Notes: generated by a model from the letters alone, not told the origin. Shown: positions 34,905-44,013, counted from the first letter of the stretch. The stretch is 64,000 nucleotides of DNA from Mesorhizobium terrae (GCF_008727715.1 NZ_CP044218.1:3179501-3243500); one strand, 5' to 3'. Numbers and translations are program-made.

Positions 34905-35522
34905 ATGATCTCGTTTCTCGATGACGGCCCGGCGGACGCCGGCACCACCCTGTTGCTTGCCCACGGCGCCGGAGCGCCGATGGATTCGGACTGGATGAAT
35001 GCCGTGTCTGCGCAATTGGCGGGCAAAGGCGTCCGCACCCTGCGTTTCGAGTTCGGCTACATGGCGGCGCGACGGTCCGGCCAGCGCAAGCCGCCGCCTC
35101 GCGCCGAGGTGCTTCTGGACGAATATCGACAGGCCGTCGCTGCTGCCGCAACCGGCGGCAGGTTGCTGATCGGCGGCAAGTCGCTGGGCGGGCGGGTTGC
35201 CAGCATGGTCGCCGACGAACTGTTCAGGACGGGGAAAATCGCTGGGCTCGTCTGCCTCGGTTACCCGTTCCACCCGCCAGGCCAGCCAGACAAGCTCAGA
35301 ACCGCTCACCTCGCCGCAATGGAATGCCCGACTTTGATCTGCCAGGGCGAACGCGACCCCTTCGGCATTCGCGAGGAAGTGGCTAGCTACAAGCTCGCTG
35401 GGACAATCGCCGTCCAGTGGCTGCCCGACGGCGACCATGACCTTAAGCCTCGTAAGGCTTCCGGTCGTACGCTGGCCGACAATCTGGATGAGGCGACCGG
35501 CCGGGTCGCTGCCTGGCGCTAA
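34905..35522 (+). CDS. Small alpha/beta hydrolase (KANL3/Tex30-like)
   Basis: A 205-residue hydrolase. LLLAHGAGAPMDSDWM near residue 14 is the oxyanion-hole segment; the nucleophile elbow is GGKSLGGRVAS with Ser near residue 90; Asp in CQGERDPFG and His in LPDGDHDLKPRK complete the triad. This layout is the KANL3/Tex30-like small hydrolase group, substrate unknown. It starts 48 bp after choV on the same strand and might be read with it. Its stop codon overlaps that of the convergent sensor kinase by two bases. Confidence 0.85.
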   Translation: MISFLDDGPADAGTTLLLAHGAGAPMDSDWMNAVSAQLAGKGVRTLRFEFGYMAARRSGQRKPPPRAEVLLDEYRQAVAAAATGGRLLIGGKSLGGRVASMVADELFRTGKIAGLVCLGYPFHPPGQPDKLRTAHLAAMECPTLICQGERDPFGIREEVASYKLAGTIAVQWLPDGDHDLKPRKASGRTLADNLDEATGRVAAWR

Positions 35523-36922
35523 ACCGCGAGCGGCAGGCGCAGCTCAGTCTGCAGGCCACCCTCGGGATGGTTCGACAGATAGATTTCGCCGCCGGCGGCC
35601 CGCGCGATGTTGCGGGCGATCGTCAGGCCGAGGCCCAGCCCGCCCGTTTCGCGGTTGCGCGATTTCTCCAGCCGGACGAACGGGCTGAATACGGCATCCA
35701 GCTTGGCCTGCGGTATGCCGGGGCCTTCGTCGCGGATCAGCAGCGCCATCTGGCTGTTGGAATGATGCAGGCTGAGATGCGCCTTCTGGCCATAAGTCAC
35801 CGCGTTCTGGATGAGGTTGGTGACGCAGCGGCGCAGCGCCACCGGCCGCGCCAGGCAGATCAGTTCGCGCGACGGCGTGCCGTTGTCGTCGAGCGTCACC
35901 TGGGGGAAGCCGTCGGCGACGGATTCGACCAGTGACAGGAAATCGATGCGCTCGCTTTTCTCCTCCGCCACTTCGAACGTGGCGAAATCGATGACGGAGC
36001 GGGCGATGTCCTCGATGTCGCTCAAATCGCGGGCGAGGTCGTCGTGCAGCTTCGACTTGCGCAGCAGCGCCAGCCTCAGCCGCATGCGTGTGAGGGGCGT
36101 GCGCAGGTCGTGCGCCAGCGCCGCCGCGAGCTGCTCGCGATCCTCGACATATTCGCGCAGCCGCGACTGCATGGAATTGATCGCCCGGGCCGCTGCGCGG
36201 ATTTCGCGGCTGCCGGCCTCCGATATGGGCGGGCTCTTCAGGTCGTTGCTGATGCGCCGTACTGCCGTTTCCATCACCCGGTAGGGCGCGGTCAGGCGGC
36301 GCAGCGACCAGACCGACATCGCCACGACGAGACCGGCGACGATGGCATAAAGCGGCAGGCTCTCGGGGTTCAGCACCGGGCCTGGCGGAATGATCGGTTC
36401 GGTGAAGTTCAGCCATTGGCCGTCGGAGAACTCGATCGAAGCGGTCAGCTTGTCGCTTTCGGCGAAGCCGGCCGCGAGCCTCAGGAGATCCTTCTCCACC
36501 TCGCCGGCATCGGAGCCGGGTTTGCGGACGGGTTTTTCGGGCTGGGTCGCCTCGTCGCGCCGCACCCTTGCCTCGGTGACGCCGAAGCGGGCCAGGCGGC
36601 TGACGAGGATGTCCTCCAGTTCCGCCAGCTGGTCGTTCTGAGCGATCGAAGAGGTGACGACGGGGCTGTCGGAAACGGTCATCGCATAGCTGGTGCTAGC
36701 AACACCGGAAGCCATGCGTTTGCGGTCCGCCGGGGTGGCCGCATAAAGCAACTGGACGACCGAATAGGCGCGATCGTTCAGCCGGTAGTAGTCGACGATG
36801 TCGGCGACGGCGGCACGGTCCCTGGCCACGATGTAGAGCGTGGCGACCTGGCTCATCAAAAGCGCGGCGATCACGATCAGCAGAACCCAGGCGGGCAGGG
36901 TCTGTGGCAGGAACCGCTTCAT
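35519..36922 (-). CDS. Sensor histidine kinase of an EnvZ-type two-component system
   Basis: A 467-residue membrane kinase. TM1 near residues 10-32 (LPAWVLLIVIAALLMSQVATLYI), a periplasmic sensor of about 160 residues, TM2 (LPLYAIVAGLVVAMSVWSL), HAMP linker, then the dimerisation helix with the phosphoacceptor in LAHDLRTPLTRMR near residue 272. The ATPase domain has N-box NLIQNAVTYG, G1 DEGPGIP, F-box FSPFVRLE and G2 GLGLGL. It follows the response regulator with a 4-bp overlap. The stimulus is unknown; neighbouring small secreted proteins are possible targets. Confidence 0.94.
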   Translation of the reverse strand: MKRFLPQTLPAWVLLIVIAALLMSQVATLYIVARDRAAVADIVDYYRLNDRAYSVVQLLYAATPADRKRMASGVASTSYAMTVSDSPVVTSSIAQNDQLAELEDILVSRLARFGVTEARVRRDEATQPEKPVRKPGSDAGEVEKDLLRLAAGFAESDKLTASIEFSDGQWLNFTEPIIPPGPVLNPESLPLYAIVAGLVVAMSVWSLRRLTAPYRVMETAVRRISNDLKSPPISEAGSREIRAAARAINSMQSRLREYVEDREQLAAALAHDLRTPLTRMRLRLALLRKSKLHDDLARDLSDIEDIARSVIDFATFEVAEEKSERIDFLSLVESVADGFPQVTLDDNGTPSRELICLARPVALRRCVTNLIQNAVTYGQKAHLSLHHSNSQMALLIRDEGPGIPQAKLDAVFSPFVRLEKSRNRETGGLGLGLTIARNIARAAGGEIYLSNHPEGGLQTELRLPLAV

Positions 36923-37638
36923 TCGGAGGTGGTCTCGGGAATGAACTGGTAGCCGCCGCTGCGCACCGTGTGGATCAGCTTGGGCGTGCGCGGGTCGTCT
37001 TCCATCTTGCGCCTGAGCCGGCTGACCAGGATGTCGACGCTGCGGTCATAGTTGATGCCGACGTCGCCGCCGGACAATTCGACGAGCTGGTCGCGGGTGA
37101 GCACGCGCTGCGCGCTCTTGACGAATGTGTGCAGCAGGTTGAATTCGGCCGCGGTCAGTTCCACCCGCACGTCGCCCGGCGCGATCAGCCGGCGGCGCGA
37201 GCAATCCATCGTCCAGCCGGCGAAGCGGTAGACTTGGCGCGGCTGCTGCCTTGGGGCCTCAGTCGCGTTGTTGCGCCTCAGCACGGCGCGGATGCGGGCC
37301 AGCAGTTCGCGCGGGTCGAACGGTTTCGGCACATAATCGTCCGCACCCATCTCCAGGCCGACCACCCGGTCCGTCGTTTCATTGACGGCGGTCAGCATGA
37401 TGATGGGCAGCGCCTGGTTCGTGTTGCGCAGCTCGCGACACAGTTCCAGCCCGCTCTTGCCCGGCAGCATCACGTCGAGGATGACCAGGTCGAATTGGTT
37501 GCGCCGCATCGTGGCTTCCATTTCGTTGCCATCGCGGGCCACCGAGGTGCGCAGGCCGCGCTTCTCGAAAAACTCCTGAAGCAGGTCGCGTATGCCCTTG
37601 TCGTCGTCGACGATCAGAATGTGTGCATCGGATTTCAC
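36919..37638 (-). CDS. OmpR-family response regulator
   Basis: A 239-residue regulator. Receiver domain residues 1-118 with acidic pocket ILIVDDDKG, phosphoacceptor Asp in VILDVMLPGKSG near residue 53, Thr/Ala in MLTAVNE, and Lys in YVPKPFDPRELLARIRA. The C-terminal winged helix (FAGWTMDCSRRRL to TVRSGGYQFIPE) is of the OmpR/PhoB type. The start is GTG 37638; the receiver begins immediately after, and longer frames lack family sequence. The kinase follows with ATGA overlap. A pair of 9-bp direct repeats 11 bp apart at 37749-37768, in the divergent gap, is a good autoregulatory site. Confidence 0.93.
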   Translation of the reverse strand: MKSDAHILIVDDDKGIRDLLQEFFEKRGLRTSVARDGNEMEATMRRNQFDLVILDVMLPGKSGLELCRELRNTNQALPIIMLTAVNETTDRVVGLEMGADDYVPKPFDPRELLARIRAVLRRNNATEAPRQQPRQVYRFAGWTMDCSRRRLIAPGDVRVELTAAEFNLLHTFVKSAQRVLTRDQLVELSGGDVGINYDRSVDILVSRLRRKMEDDPRTPKLIHTVRSGGYQFIPETTSE

Positions 37639-37748
37639 GAGATACCCATCGCAATGCTTTGCCGGGGAGGCAGTTGGTTTCGCCCTTAGGATAGGGTTGC
37701 CCGATCGTCTTGGCCAGCGGCTGCGGCGTTTCGAAGGCGCGTCCTCCT

Positions 37749-37768
37749 CAGAAACAATCCAGAAACAA
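37749..37768. promoter_or_regulatory. Direct repeats, candidate OmpR-type regulator site
   Basis: CAGAAACAA occurs at 37749-37757 and again at 37760-37768, an 11-bp (one helical turn) period typical of OmpR/PhoB-family binding sites. It lies between the divergent regulator gene and the small secreted protein gene. Confidence 0.6.
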
Positions 37769-37878
37769 AATTCAACATCCGGGAAAAACTGACGCAAAAA
37801 ACCGATGCGATAAGGGTCCTCGCAGCGGCCAGAACACCGGTCGCGGCGCCTCGCAAACGGGGAACGCAGGGACTGACG

Positions 37879-38178
37879 ATGCAAAGATGTTCGAATGGAT
37901 GGATGGCTGCGATGCTCGGTGTTTCGCTTGTCATGTCCGCCGTCGGACACTCGCAAGCAGACACCCCCATCACCCGCAGCGAACGTTGCAACCGGCTAAG
38001 TCAACAACTCGACGAGGCCATCGAAACCCACGCCGAGGCGGCTCAGGTCGCCCAGGCAAAGGTGCTTCAAAAGAAGGCGACCCGGTATTGCGCGGACCGC
38101 AAGCAGGCCCAGGGCATCCGGACCTACGCCACCGCTTTGAAGCTTCTTGGAGTGACACCTGACGATCCCAGTCAGTGA
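37879..38178 (+). CDS. Small secreted protein, function unknown
   Basis: A 99-residue exported protein. Signal peptide about residues 1-28 (MAAMLGVSLVMSAVGHSQAD). The mature part is helical with two Cys (SERCNRL and ATRYCADRK), which could form a disulfide in a helical hairpin: RCNRLSQQLDEAIETHAEAA then KKATRYCADRKQAQGI. It is divergent from the two-component regulator and downstream of its putative binding repeats, so it may be a target. Not recognised. Confidence 0.7.
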   Translation: MQRCSNGWMAAMLGVSLVMSAVGHSQADTPITRSERCNRLSQQLDEAIETHAEAAQVAQAKVLQKKATRYCADRKQAQGIRTYATALKLLGVTPDDPSQ

Positions 38179-38210
38179 AGCTCGACCCAAACTGAAAAAG
38201 GAAGCCTATT

Positions 38211-38468
38211 ATGAAGAAGACCATCCTCTCCGCTCTCGGCCTCTCTGTTGCTCTCGCTTTCTCGATGCCGGTTCTCGGCACGACCGCCGCGAACGCTGCT
38301 TCGACCACGGCGACCACGACCACGACGACCGCTCCGGCTGCTGCCACCACCACCACCGCAGCTCCGGCCGCGACCGCTAAGAAGCCGGTCGAGAAGGTCA
38401 CCAAGAAGAAAGTTGTGAAGAAGCACAAGAAGGCTGCCAAGAAGGCCGAAGCCAAGAAGACGATGTAA
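38211..38468 (+). CDS. Small secreted Thr/Ala- and Lys-rich protein
   Basis: An 85-residue exported protein. Signal peptide MKKTILSALGLSVALAFSM... with cleavage around AANAA. The mature part is low-complexity: a Thr/Ala/Pro-rich segment, then a strongly basic tail (VEKVTKKKVVKKHKKAAKK). It shares its signal peptide almost exactly with the His-rich protein at 38721, so the two are paralogues with divergent mature parts. Possibly a cell-wall- or DNA-binding envelope protein; function unknown. It is 32 bp after the preceding small gene, and a terminator follows. Confidence 0.75.
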   Translation: MKKTILSALGLSVALAFSMPVLGTTAANAASTTATTTTTTAPAAATTTTAAPAATAKKPVEKVTKKKVVKKHKKAAKKAEAKKTM

Positions 38469-38489
38469 ATCGTCCTTGGCTAACCTCGA

Positions 38490-38530
38490 GACCGCCTTCG
38501 GCGTCCCCCCTCTCGAAGGCGGTCTTGCGG
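38490..38530 (+). terminator. Terminator after the Lys-rich secreted protein gene
   Basis: GACCGCCTTCG (38490-38500) pairs with CGAAGGCGGTC (38514-38524), an 11-bp perfect stem followed by TTGCGGTCT. Confidence 0.7.
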
Positions 38531-38720
38531 TCTCCCGACCCGCCGCGGCCATGCGGGCCTCAGCGGAAACGACGCTTCGACGTGCAGCCCGGGCGACTAT
38601 TCGTCAGGCGCCCCCTCTGTCCGGCCCATGCGCCAGGGTAATCCCTGCCGGCGGCGACCGATTCCCAACGGACACGCGACCGGTACTGGCCCGCTCAACC
38701 AGGAACATAGGAACACGTCC

Positions 38721-38936
38721 ATGAGAAAGTCCCTTCTGTCGGCCCTCGGCCTCGCCGTGGCGCTTGCCTTCTCGATGCCGATCGTCGGCGCCAGCTCGGC
38801 CAATGCCGCCGAGACTGCCAAGCACGTGATGCACAAGAAGCATCATCACCGCGCTCATCATCGCAAGCACCACAGGAAGCATCACGCCCGCAAGCATCAT
38901 CGTCACCACTACGCGGCTGCCAAGAAGGCCGCCTAA
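38721..38936 (+). CDS. Small secreted His/Lys-rich protein
   Basis: A 71-residue exported protein. Signal peptide MRKSLLSALGLAVALAFSMP... cleaved near SSANAA. The mature 42 residues are dominated by His and Lys/Arg (HKKHHHRAHHRKHHRKHHA and so on), with more than fifteen His, which suggests metal or proton buffering in the periplasm, or polyanion binding. The signal peptide is nearly the same as in the gene at 38211. It has its own upstream gap of 250 bp, in which I see the previous terminator and no other gene. A strong terminator follows. Confidence 0.75.
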   Translation: MRKSLLSALGLAVALAFSMPIVGASSANAAETAKHVMHKKHHHRAHHRKHHRKHHARKHHRHHYAAAKKAA

Positions 38937-38963
38937 ACATACGGCTTCCGCCACGGGCGGGAT

Positions 38964-39013
38964 CGACAAGAAGGCCGCCTCCGGGGTTTCGGAGCGCGGC
39001 CTTCTTGTCGTTT
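38964..39013 (+). terminator. Strong terminator after the His-rich protein gene
   Basis: CGACAAGAAGGCCGC (38964-38978) and GCGGCCTTCTTGTCG (38996-39010) form a 15-bp perfect stem, continued inside by CTCCG/CGGAG, followed by TTT. Confidence 0.85.
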
Positions 39014-39128
39014 GGCGGGCGTGTCGCAAGCTGATCTAAAGTCGTTACGGCGCGCTATCTCCGTCGTCTCGGATAGCTTGGCTGGAGCAACCGAAGCGGC
39101 GGCTCCCTGTCATACTTGCCGGATCGCT

Positions 39129-41201
39129 TTAGCGGCCTTCGCGGTACCACATGCTGCCCAGCGCCAGGAGCAGCAGACCGAGCCCGAGGAAGCCGCCGAA
39201 CAGCGGCACGCGCGACACCGCCTTCAGCACGCTGTCGTCGGTGGTGCGCAAGCCGATCCAGTCGCGTCCGGCAGCCTCGGCCTGACCGCGCACCGGCACG
39301 ATCGAAGGCAGCGCGATGTCGCTGCCGGTGCCGGCGACGAGGCGCCGCACGCTGCCGCCGGTGGCCTCAGTGGCCGGCTTCAGCTTGCTCTCCGTGGAAA
39401 CGACATCGCCGAATTCCGGCGCATTGATGGGGCCGACATGGGCAAGCGCGGTCAGGTCGCCATTGGCAACCTGATAGAGACCGATTTCGCCGACCTCCAT
39501 GCTGCCGCTGAAGATTCCCGGCTCCGATTTCTGCAAGGTCAGGGTGAGCGGCTTGCCGGAAGGGGTGATGATGCGGGCGGCGCCGGGATCGTCGCTCATC
39601 GTCTGGCGGCGCACCTCCAGCGTCATGCCACGACCGTCGGCGGTCAGCCGTTCTTCTTCCAGCTCCGGTTCCTTCATCAGCCAGTGCGCGACGCGGCGAT
39701 AGAGCTGCACATGCGGGCCGCCGCCTTCGAAGCCACGCGCCCACAGCCATCCCTGGTCGGAAAGCAGCATGCCGACGCGGCCCTGGCCCTTGCGGTCGAG
39801 CACCAGAAGCGGGCGGTCCTCGGCTCCCTTCATCACCACTTCGCCCTCGGGCCGATCGATGCCGATGGTGCGGAACCAGCGGCCCCAGCGCGGCGGACTG
39901 GCTTCGGACCCCTCAAGCCCACGGGTGACCGGGTGACGCTGGCCGAGTTCGGTCAGGCGTGGATAAAAGGCCTTGTCGATAACCTCGCCGGTCGGCATGC
40001 CGGGCAGGGCCGACATCAGCGGCGTGCGGGCAATCGTGCTCGGTCCGGCATATTCGGGGCCGGCCGCGATCAGCAGCGCGCCGCCCTTTTCGACATATTC
40101 GGCGATGTAGTCGTAATAGAGGATCGGCAGCACGTCGCGATGCTGGTAGCGGTCGAAGATGATCAGGTCGAACTGGTTGATCTTGTCGACGAAGAGTTCG
40201 CGTGTCGGGAAGGCGATCAGCGACAGCTCGTTGATCGGCGTGCCGTCCTGCTTCTCGGGCGGCCGCAGAATGGTGAAATGCACCAGATCCACCGACGCAT
40301 CGGATTTGAGCAGGTTGCGCCAGGTCCGTTCGCCCGCATGCGGTTCGCCCGAGACCAGCAAGACGCGAAGGTTTTCGCGAATGCCGTCCACCAGCGCGAT
40401 CGCGCGGTTGTTGATGTCGGTCAACTCGCCATCCTCCTTCGGGATGGTGAGTTCGACGATGTTGCGACCGGCGCTGGGGATCGTCACCTGCAGCGGCATT
40501 TCCTGGCCGATGAAGGCGCGTTCGACCGCGACCTGCTGGCCGTTGACGGAGACGCGCACGTCGACGGGCCCGGTCTGCCCGTCGGTGGCGATGACGCGAT
40601 AGGTCATGTCGAGCGGCTTGCCGACAAGGCCGAAGCGCGGCGCCTTGTCGAAGCGCACGCGGCGGTCCTTTTCGTTCTCGTGGCCGGTGATCAGCGCGTG
40701 GAGCGGTGCGTTGAACTCCGGCCGGCCGGCCGGCACATCGTGCACCTCGCCGTCGGTGATCATCACCGCGCCGGCGACACGCGACGGCGGCACGTCGCGC
40801 AGCGCGCCGTCGAGCGCCGAGAACAGGCGGGTCTCGGTGCGTTCCTCGGCGGCGCCGCTCTTGCCGGCCTCGACGACGCGCACGTCGAACTGCTTGAAGC
40901 GGGCGAGCCGTTCCTTCAGGCCGGCAACGGCGGCGTCGGTCTGGGCGGTGCGGTCGCCGATGTCCTGGCTCTGGCTGCGGTCGACGATGACGGCGACGAC
41001 GCTTTTCAGCGCTTCGCGATCTTCGTCCAGGAACACCGGGTTGAACAGGGCAAGCGCCAGCGCGGCAAGGGCTACAAGGCGCAGCACTGCGCCGCGCTGA
41101 CGGAACCACAGGCCGACAGCGGCAAGCAGCGCCAGCGGCACCAGCATCGCCGCCAGCAGGGGCCAGGACAGGAGCGGTTCGAAGGCGAGCGACCAGTTCA
41201 T
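39129..41201 (-). CDS. Membrane protein with glutamine amidotransferase-like domain, last gene of the MoxR operon
   Basis: A 690-residue protein. Two N-terminal TM helices (WPLLAAMLVPLALLAAVGLWF; GAVLRLVALAALALALFNPVF), a vWA-like part (VVAVIVDRSQSQD; AGAVMITDGEVHD), a central class I amidotransferase-like fold without an obvious catalytic Cys (LRVLLVSGEPHAGERTWRNLL; GGALLIAAGPEYAG), and a C-terminal TM (LFGGFLGLGLLLLALGSMW). Known as a conserved alphaproteobacterial partner of MoxR/DUF58/DUF4159. The start is ATG 41201, one base after the upstream stop; the frame also opens at a TTG at 41213, which overlaps the upstream gene. Probably a structural or sensing component of an envelope complex. 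Confidence 0.82.
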   Translation of the reverse strand: MNWSLAFEPLLSWPLLAAMLVPLALLAAVGLWFRQRGAVLRLVALAALALALFNPVFLDEDREALKSVVAVIVDRSQSQDIGDRTAQTDAAVAGLKERLARFKQFDVRVVEAGKSGAAEERTETRLFSALDGALRDVPPSRVAGAVMITDGEVHDVPAGRPEFNAPLHALITGHENEKDRRVRFDKAPRFGLVGKPLDMTYRVIATDGQTGPVDVRVSVNGQQVAVERAFIGQEMPLQVTIPSAGRNIVELTIPKEDGELTDINNRAIALVDGIRENLRVLLVSGEPHAGERTWRNLLKSDASVDLVHFTILRPPEKQDGTPINELSLIAFPTRELFVDKINQFDLIIFDRYQHRDVLPILYYDYIAEYVEKGGALLIAAGPEYAGPSTIARTPLMSALPGMPTGEVIDKAFYPRLTELGQRHPVTRGLEGSEASPPRWGRWFRTIGIDRPEGEVVMKGAEDRPLLVLDRKGQGRVGMLLSDQGWLWARGFEGGGPHVQLYRRVAHWLMKEPELEEERLTADGRGMTLEVRRQTMSDDPGAARIITPSGKPLTLTLQKSEPGIFSGSMEVGEIGLYQVANGDLTALAHVGPINAPEFGDVVSTESKLKPATEATGGSVRRLVAGTGSDIALPSIVPVRGQAEAAGRDWIGLRTTDDSVLKAVSRVPLFGGFLGLGLLLLALGSMWYREGR

Positions 41202-41202
41202 C

Positions 41203-44013
41203 TCATTGACCAAGCCGTTCGAGCAGGTCCGGCACGTGCACCTGGTCGGATTTGTAGTTGCCGGTCAGCATGTACATGATGATGTTGACGCCGGCGCGGA
41301 AGGCATAGATGCGCTGCATCGGGTCGGACGGCACGGTCGGAAAGAGCGGATTGCCGTTTTCGTCCTCGGCCCAGGCGCCGGCGAAATCGTTCGAAGTGAT
41401 CATGATCGGCGTCACGCCGTCGCCGGTGCGCACCGGGCGGTTGCCGGGGTTGCTGGCCTCGAGCGAGGCCTCGACCCAGAGCGGGCTTCCCGCATAGCGT
41501 CCCGGAAACTCGTTCAGGATGTAGAACGACTTGGTCAGCACATGGTCGGACGGCACCGGCTCCAGCGGCGGCACGTTGAGCGTGCCCAGAATATCGCGCA
41601 GGCGCTGCGTCGCCGGACTGGCGGAAGCGTCGAGCGTGGCGGCGAACTGGTCGCGCGTGTCGAACAGAACCGTGCCGCCATTTTTCATATATTCGTCGAT
41701 GCGGGCGATCGCGGATTGCGACGGCACCGGGACATTGGCGTCCACCGGCCAGTAGATGAGCGGGTAGAAGGCGAGGTCGTCGCTTTCGATGTTGACCCCG
41801 GTCGGGTCGCCGGGTTCCAGCGCGGTCTTTTCGCGCAGGAAACGGGTAAGCCCCCCCATTCCGGCGCGGCTAACGGCATCGATGCTGGAATTGCCGGTCA
41901 GCACATAGGCGATCCGCGTCACGGTGGCAGCGTCGATCGCCTGCTGATCGCCGGGCTTGGCGTCGCTGGCGAAGGCGGGCGGTACGGGCAGGAACAGCGC
42001 GGGAAGGATGATCAGCGCGACGGCTGCCGCCGTCATCCGGCCGGCCGCCCGGCGCCAGAGACCGGTCAGCCACAACACGACCAATCCGTCGACGATCAAC
42101 AGTGCAAGCGCGGCGAACAGCAGCGGTCCCTTGATGTCCTGCTGTTCGTCGACGGCGTAGCTTTCGGTGACGACGGGGATCGATACCGTCGGGCGGCTGA
42201 TCGGCGCCAATGTCGCATCCGCCGGCAAAAGATTATGCGCGAATACGCCGTTTTCGGTACCGTAGAGACCGGGTGGGTTCTCTATGGTCACGGGCAGCGG
42301 AGCCTTGCCGGTTTGCAAGGGCTTTGCTTCACCGCTTGGCGGCCCGATCTGGCCGTCGGCGCCAATCATCCGGTAGGGCGGCAAAGTGGCGGCGGGCGCG
42401 TTTTCCGTTGATGCTCCAACAGCGCCCTGGTTGCGCGAGAGCTGGACGATGGCTCTCAGCATTTCCACGAAGCTTCCTGAAATCGGCAGGTTCGACCACG
42501 TCGCCGAAGGGGTGATGTGGAAAAGCACCACGATACCCTTGCCGCGGCTGTCGGCCGTCACCAGCGGGGTGCCGTCGGCCAGCGTCGCCCATGTGTGTTC
42601 GGCCAAGGTCGGGGTCGGTTCGGCCAGGATCTGGCGCGAGACGGTCACGTCCTGCGGCGGCGCGAGTTTCGCGAACGGGCCGTTCGATGGGAACTCGGTC
42701 ACTTTCTGCGGTTCGGTCCAGGAAAGCGCGCCGCCCAGCAGGCGTTCGCCGAGCCTGAGCTTCACCGGCAGCAACTCGTCGTCATTGCCGGCGGTAAGCA
42801 GCCGCGTCGAGGCAAAACGGATCAAGGTGCCGCCATTCTGCATCCATTTGATCAGCGGCTCGCGCACCGCGTCCGGCACGGTGCCGACATCGCCCAGGAC
42901 GATGACCGCCGGCTTCTGCTCCAGAAGCTGCGGAATGGCCTCCTGGAGGTCCGGGCTTTTCGGTTCGATGATGTCGGCCGATGGCTCAAGAGCGCGGCGG
43001 ATGTAATAGAGCGGGGAGAGAAGCTGCCTGGTATCGTCCGTCGGTGCCTGAGACAGCAAGGCAACGCGCCGGCGCTTTGCCGTCCCGTCGAGCAGTCGGA
43101 CGCCGGCGGCGTGATTTTCTCCGTCCAGCGAGATCGCGGCGAAATCGTTGCGCAGTTCGAAGGGAACGACGATTTCGCCCGATGCTACCGCTTCGCCGGG
43201 TCGGAAGGTGAGGGCAGCGTCGCCGATACGCCGGCCCTTTTCGTCGAATGCGCCGGCGGTCATGGCGCGTGGCACGCCTGCGGGCGCGCGTATGGCGGTG
43301 ACGCTGAAGCGATCGAGGCCGTTGTCGGCCGCGGTCAAGCCGACCATATCGAGACGATCCGGCGCGGCCCAGACGATGTTGGCGGGCTTGGCCGCAAGCA
43401 ATGTCGCGAAAGCCTTGTCATCATCCTTGGCGGCGAGGCCATCGGTGAGCAAGGCGATGGTCGCGCCGGTCCTCTGGCCGATCGTGTTGGCGACGGCCAG
43501 GAAAACACCTTCGCGGTCGACCGGCACGGGGCGCGGCTGCACCGCGTTCAGGCGGCTGCGGGCATCGCCCGCACTGTAGGGACCGATCTGCTGGTTCGCC
43601 TTCTCCGCCGTGAAGGCAAGGATGATCGGCATCTCCTTCTTCTCGGCATCGTTGATGAGCCGCTCGGCGGTAGCGACACGCTTGTTCCAGTCGGGCGCGC
43701 TCGCCCAGCCATTGTCCACGACGAGGGCAAGCAGGCTGCCGCCGACAGGGATACGCTCGCGCGGGTTCCACACCGGGTCGGCCAGCGCGAAGATGACCAG
43801 GCCGGCCATCAGCAGGCGCAGCAGGGTCAGCCACCACGGGCTGCGGTTCGGCGTGTCCTCCGAGCGTAGCACCCTGGCCAGGATCTTCAGCGGCGGGAAC
43901 ACTTCCTTCTGCGGCTGCGGCGGCGTGAAGCGCAGCAGCCACCAGATGACGGGCAGGGCGACGAGGCCCCACAGCACCATGGGCGCACCGAAGGAGAGCG
44001 GCAGCCAGCTCAT
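41203..44013 (-). CDS. BatA-like N-terminal and DUF4159 C-terminal membrane protein
   Basis: A 936-residue inner-membrane protein. Residues 1-80 are BatA-like: FGAPMVLWGLVALPVIWWLLRFTPPQP, then PWWLTLLRLLMAGLVIFALADPVWNP. A vWA-like region follows (LLALVVDNGWASAPDW). TM helices lie near residues 640-690 (LLFAALALLIVDGLVVLWLTGLW; MTAAAVALIILPALFLPV). The C-terminal 220 residues are DUF4159: RIAYVLTGNSSIDAVSRAGMGGL, DDLAFYPLIYWPVD, GGTVLFDTRDQF. It overlaps the DUF58 gene by 4 bp. Part of a MoxR-type chaperone/ATPase system of unknown client. Confidence 0.88.
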   Translation of the reverse strand: MSWLPLSFGAPMVLWGLVALPVIWWLLRFTPPQPQKEVFPPLKILARVLRSEDTPNRSPWWLTLLRLLMAGLVIFALADPVWNPRERIPVGGSLLALVVDNGWASAPDWNKRVATAERLINDAEKKEMPIILAFTAEKANQQIGPYSAGDARSRLNAVQPRPVPVDREGVFLAVANTIGQRTGATIALLTDGLAAKDDDKAFATLLAAKPANIVWAAPDRLDMVGLTAADNGLDRFSVTAIRAPAGVPRAMTAGAFDEKGRRIGDAALTFRPGEAVASGEIVVPFELRNDFAAISLDGENHAAGVRLLDGTAKRRRVALLSQAPTDDTRQLLSPLYYIRRALEPSADIIEPKSPDLQEAIPQLLEQKPAVIVLGDVGTVPDAVREPLIKWMQNGGTLIRFASTRLLTAGNDDELLPVKLRLGERLLGGALSWTEPQKVTEFPSNGPFAKLAPPQDVTVSRQILAEPTPTLAEHTWATLADGTPLVTADSRGKGIVVLFHITPSATWSNLPISGSFVEMLRAIVQLSRNQGAVGASTENAPAATLPPYRMIGADGQIGPPSGEAKPLQTGKAPLPVTIENPPGLYGTENGVFAHNLLPADATLAPISRPTVSIPVVTESYAVDEQQDIKGPLLFAALALLIVDGLVVLWLTGLWRRAAGRMTAAAVALIILPALFLPVPPAFASDAKPGDQQAIDAATVTRIAYVLTGNSSIDAVSRAGMGGLTRFLREKTALEPGDPTGVNIESDDLAFYPLIYWPVDANVPVPSQSAIARIDEYMKNGGTVLFDTRDQFAATLDASASPATQRLRDILGTLNVPPLEPVPSDHVLTKSFYILNEFPGRYAGSPLWVEASLEASNPGNRPVRTGDGVTPIMITSNDFAGAWAEDENGNPLFPTVPSDPMQRIYAFRAGVNIIMYMLTGNYKSDQVHVPDLLERLGQ

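Noticed and set aside
33261..35438. Long minus-strand frame opposite choW, choV and the hydrolase gene
   Set aside because: Spans three well-supported plus-strand genes and has no domain of its own.
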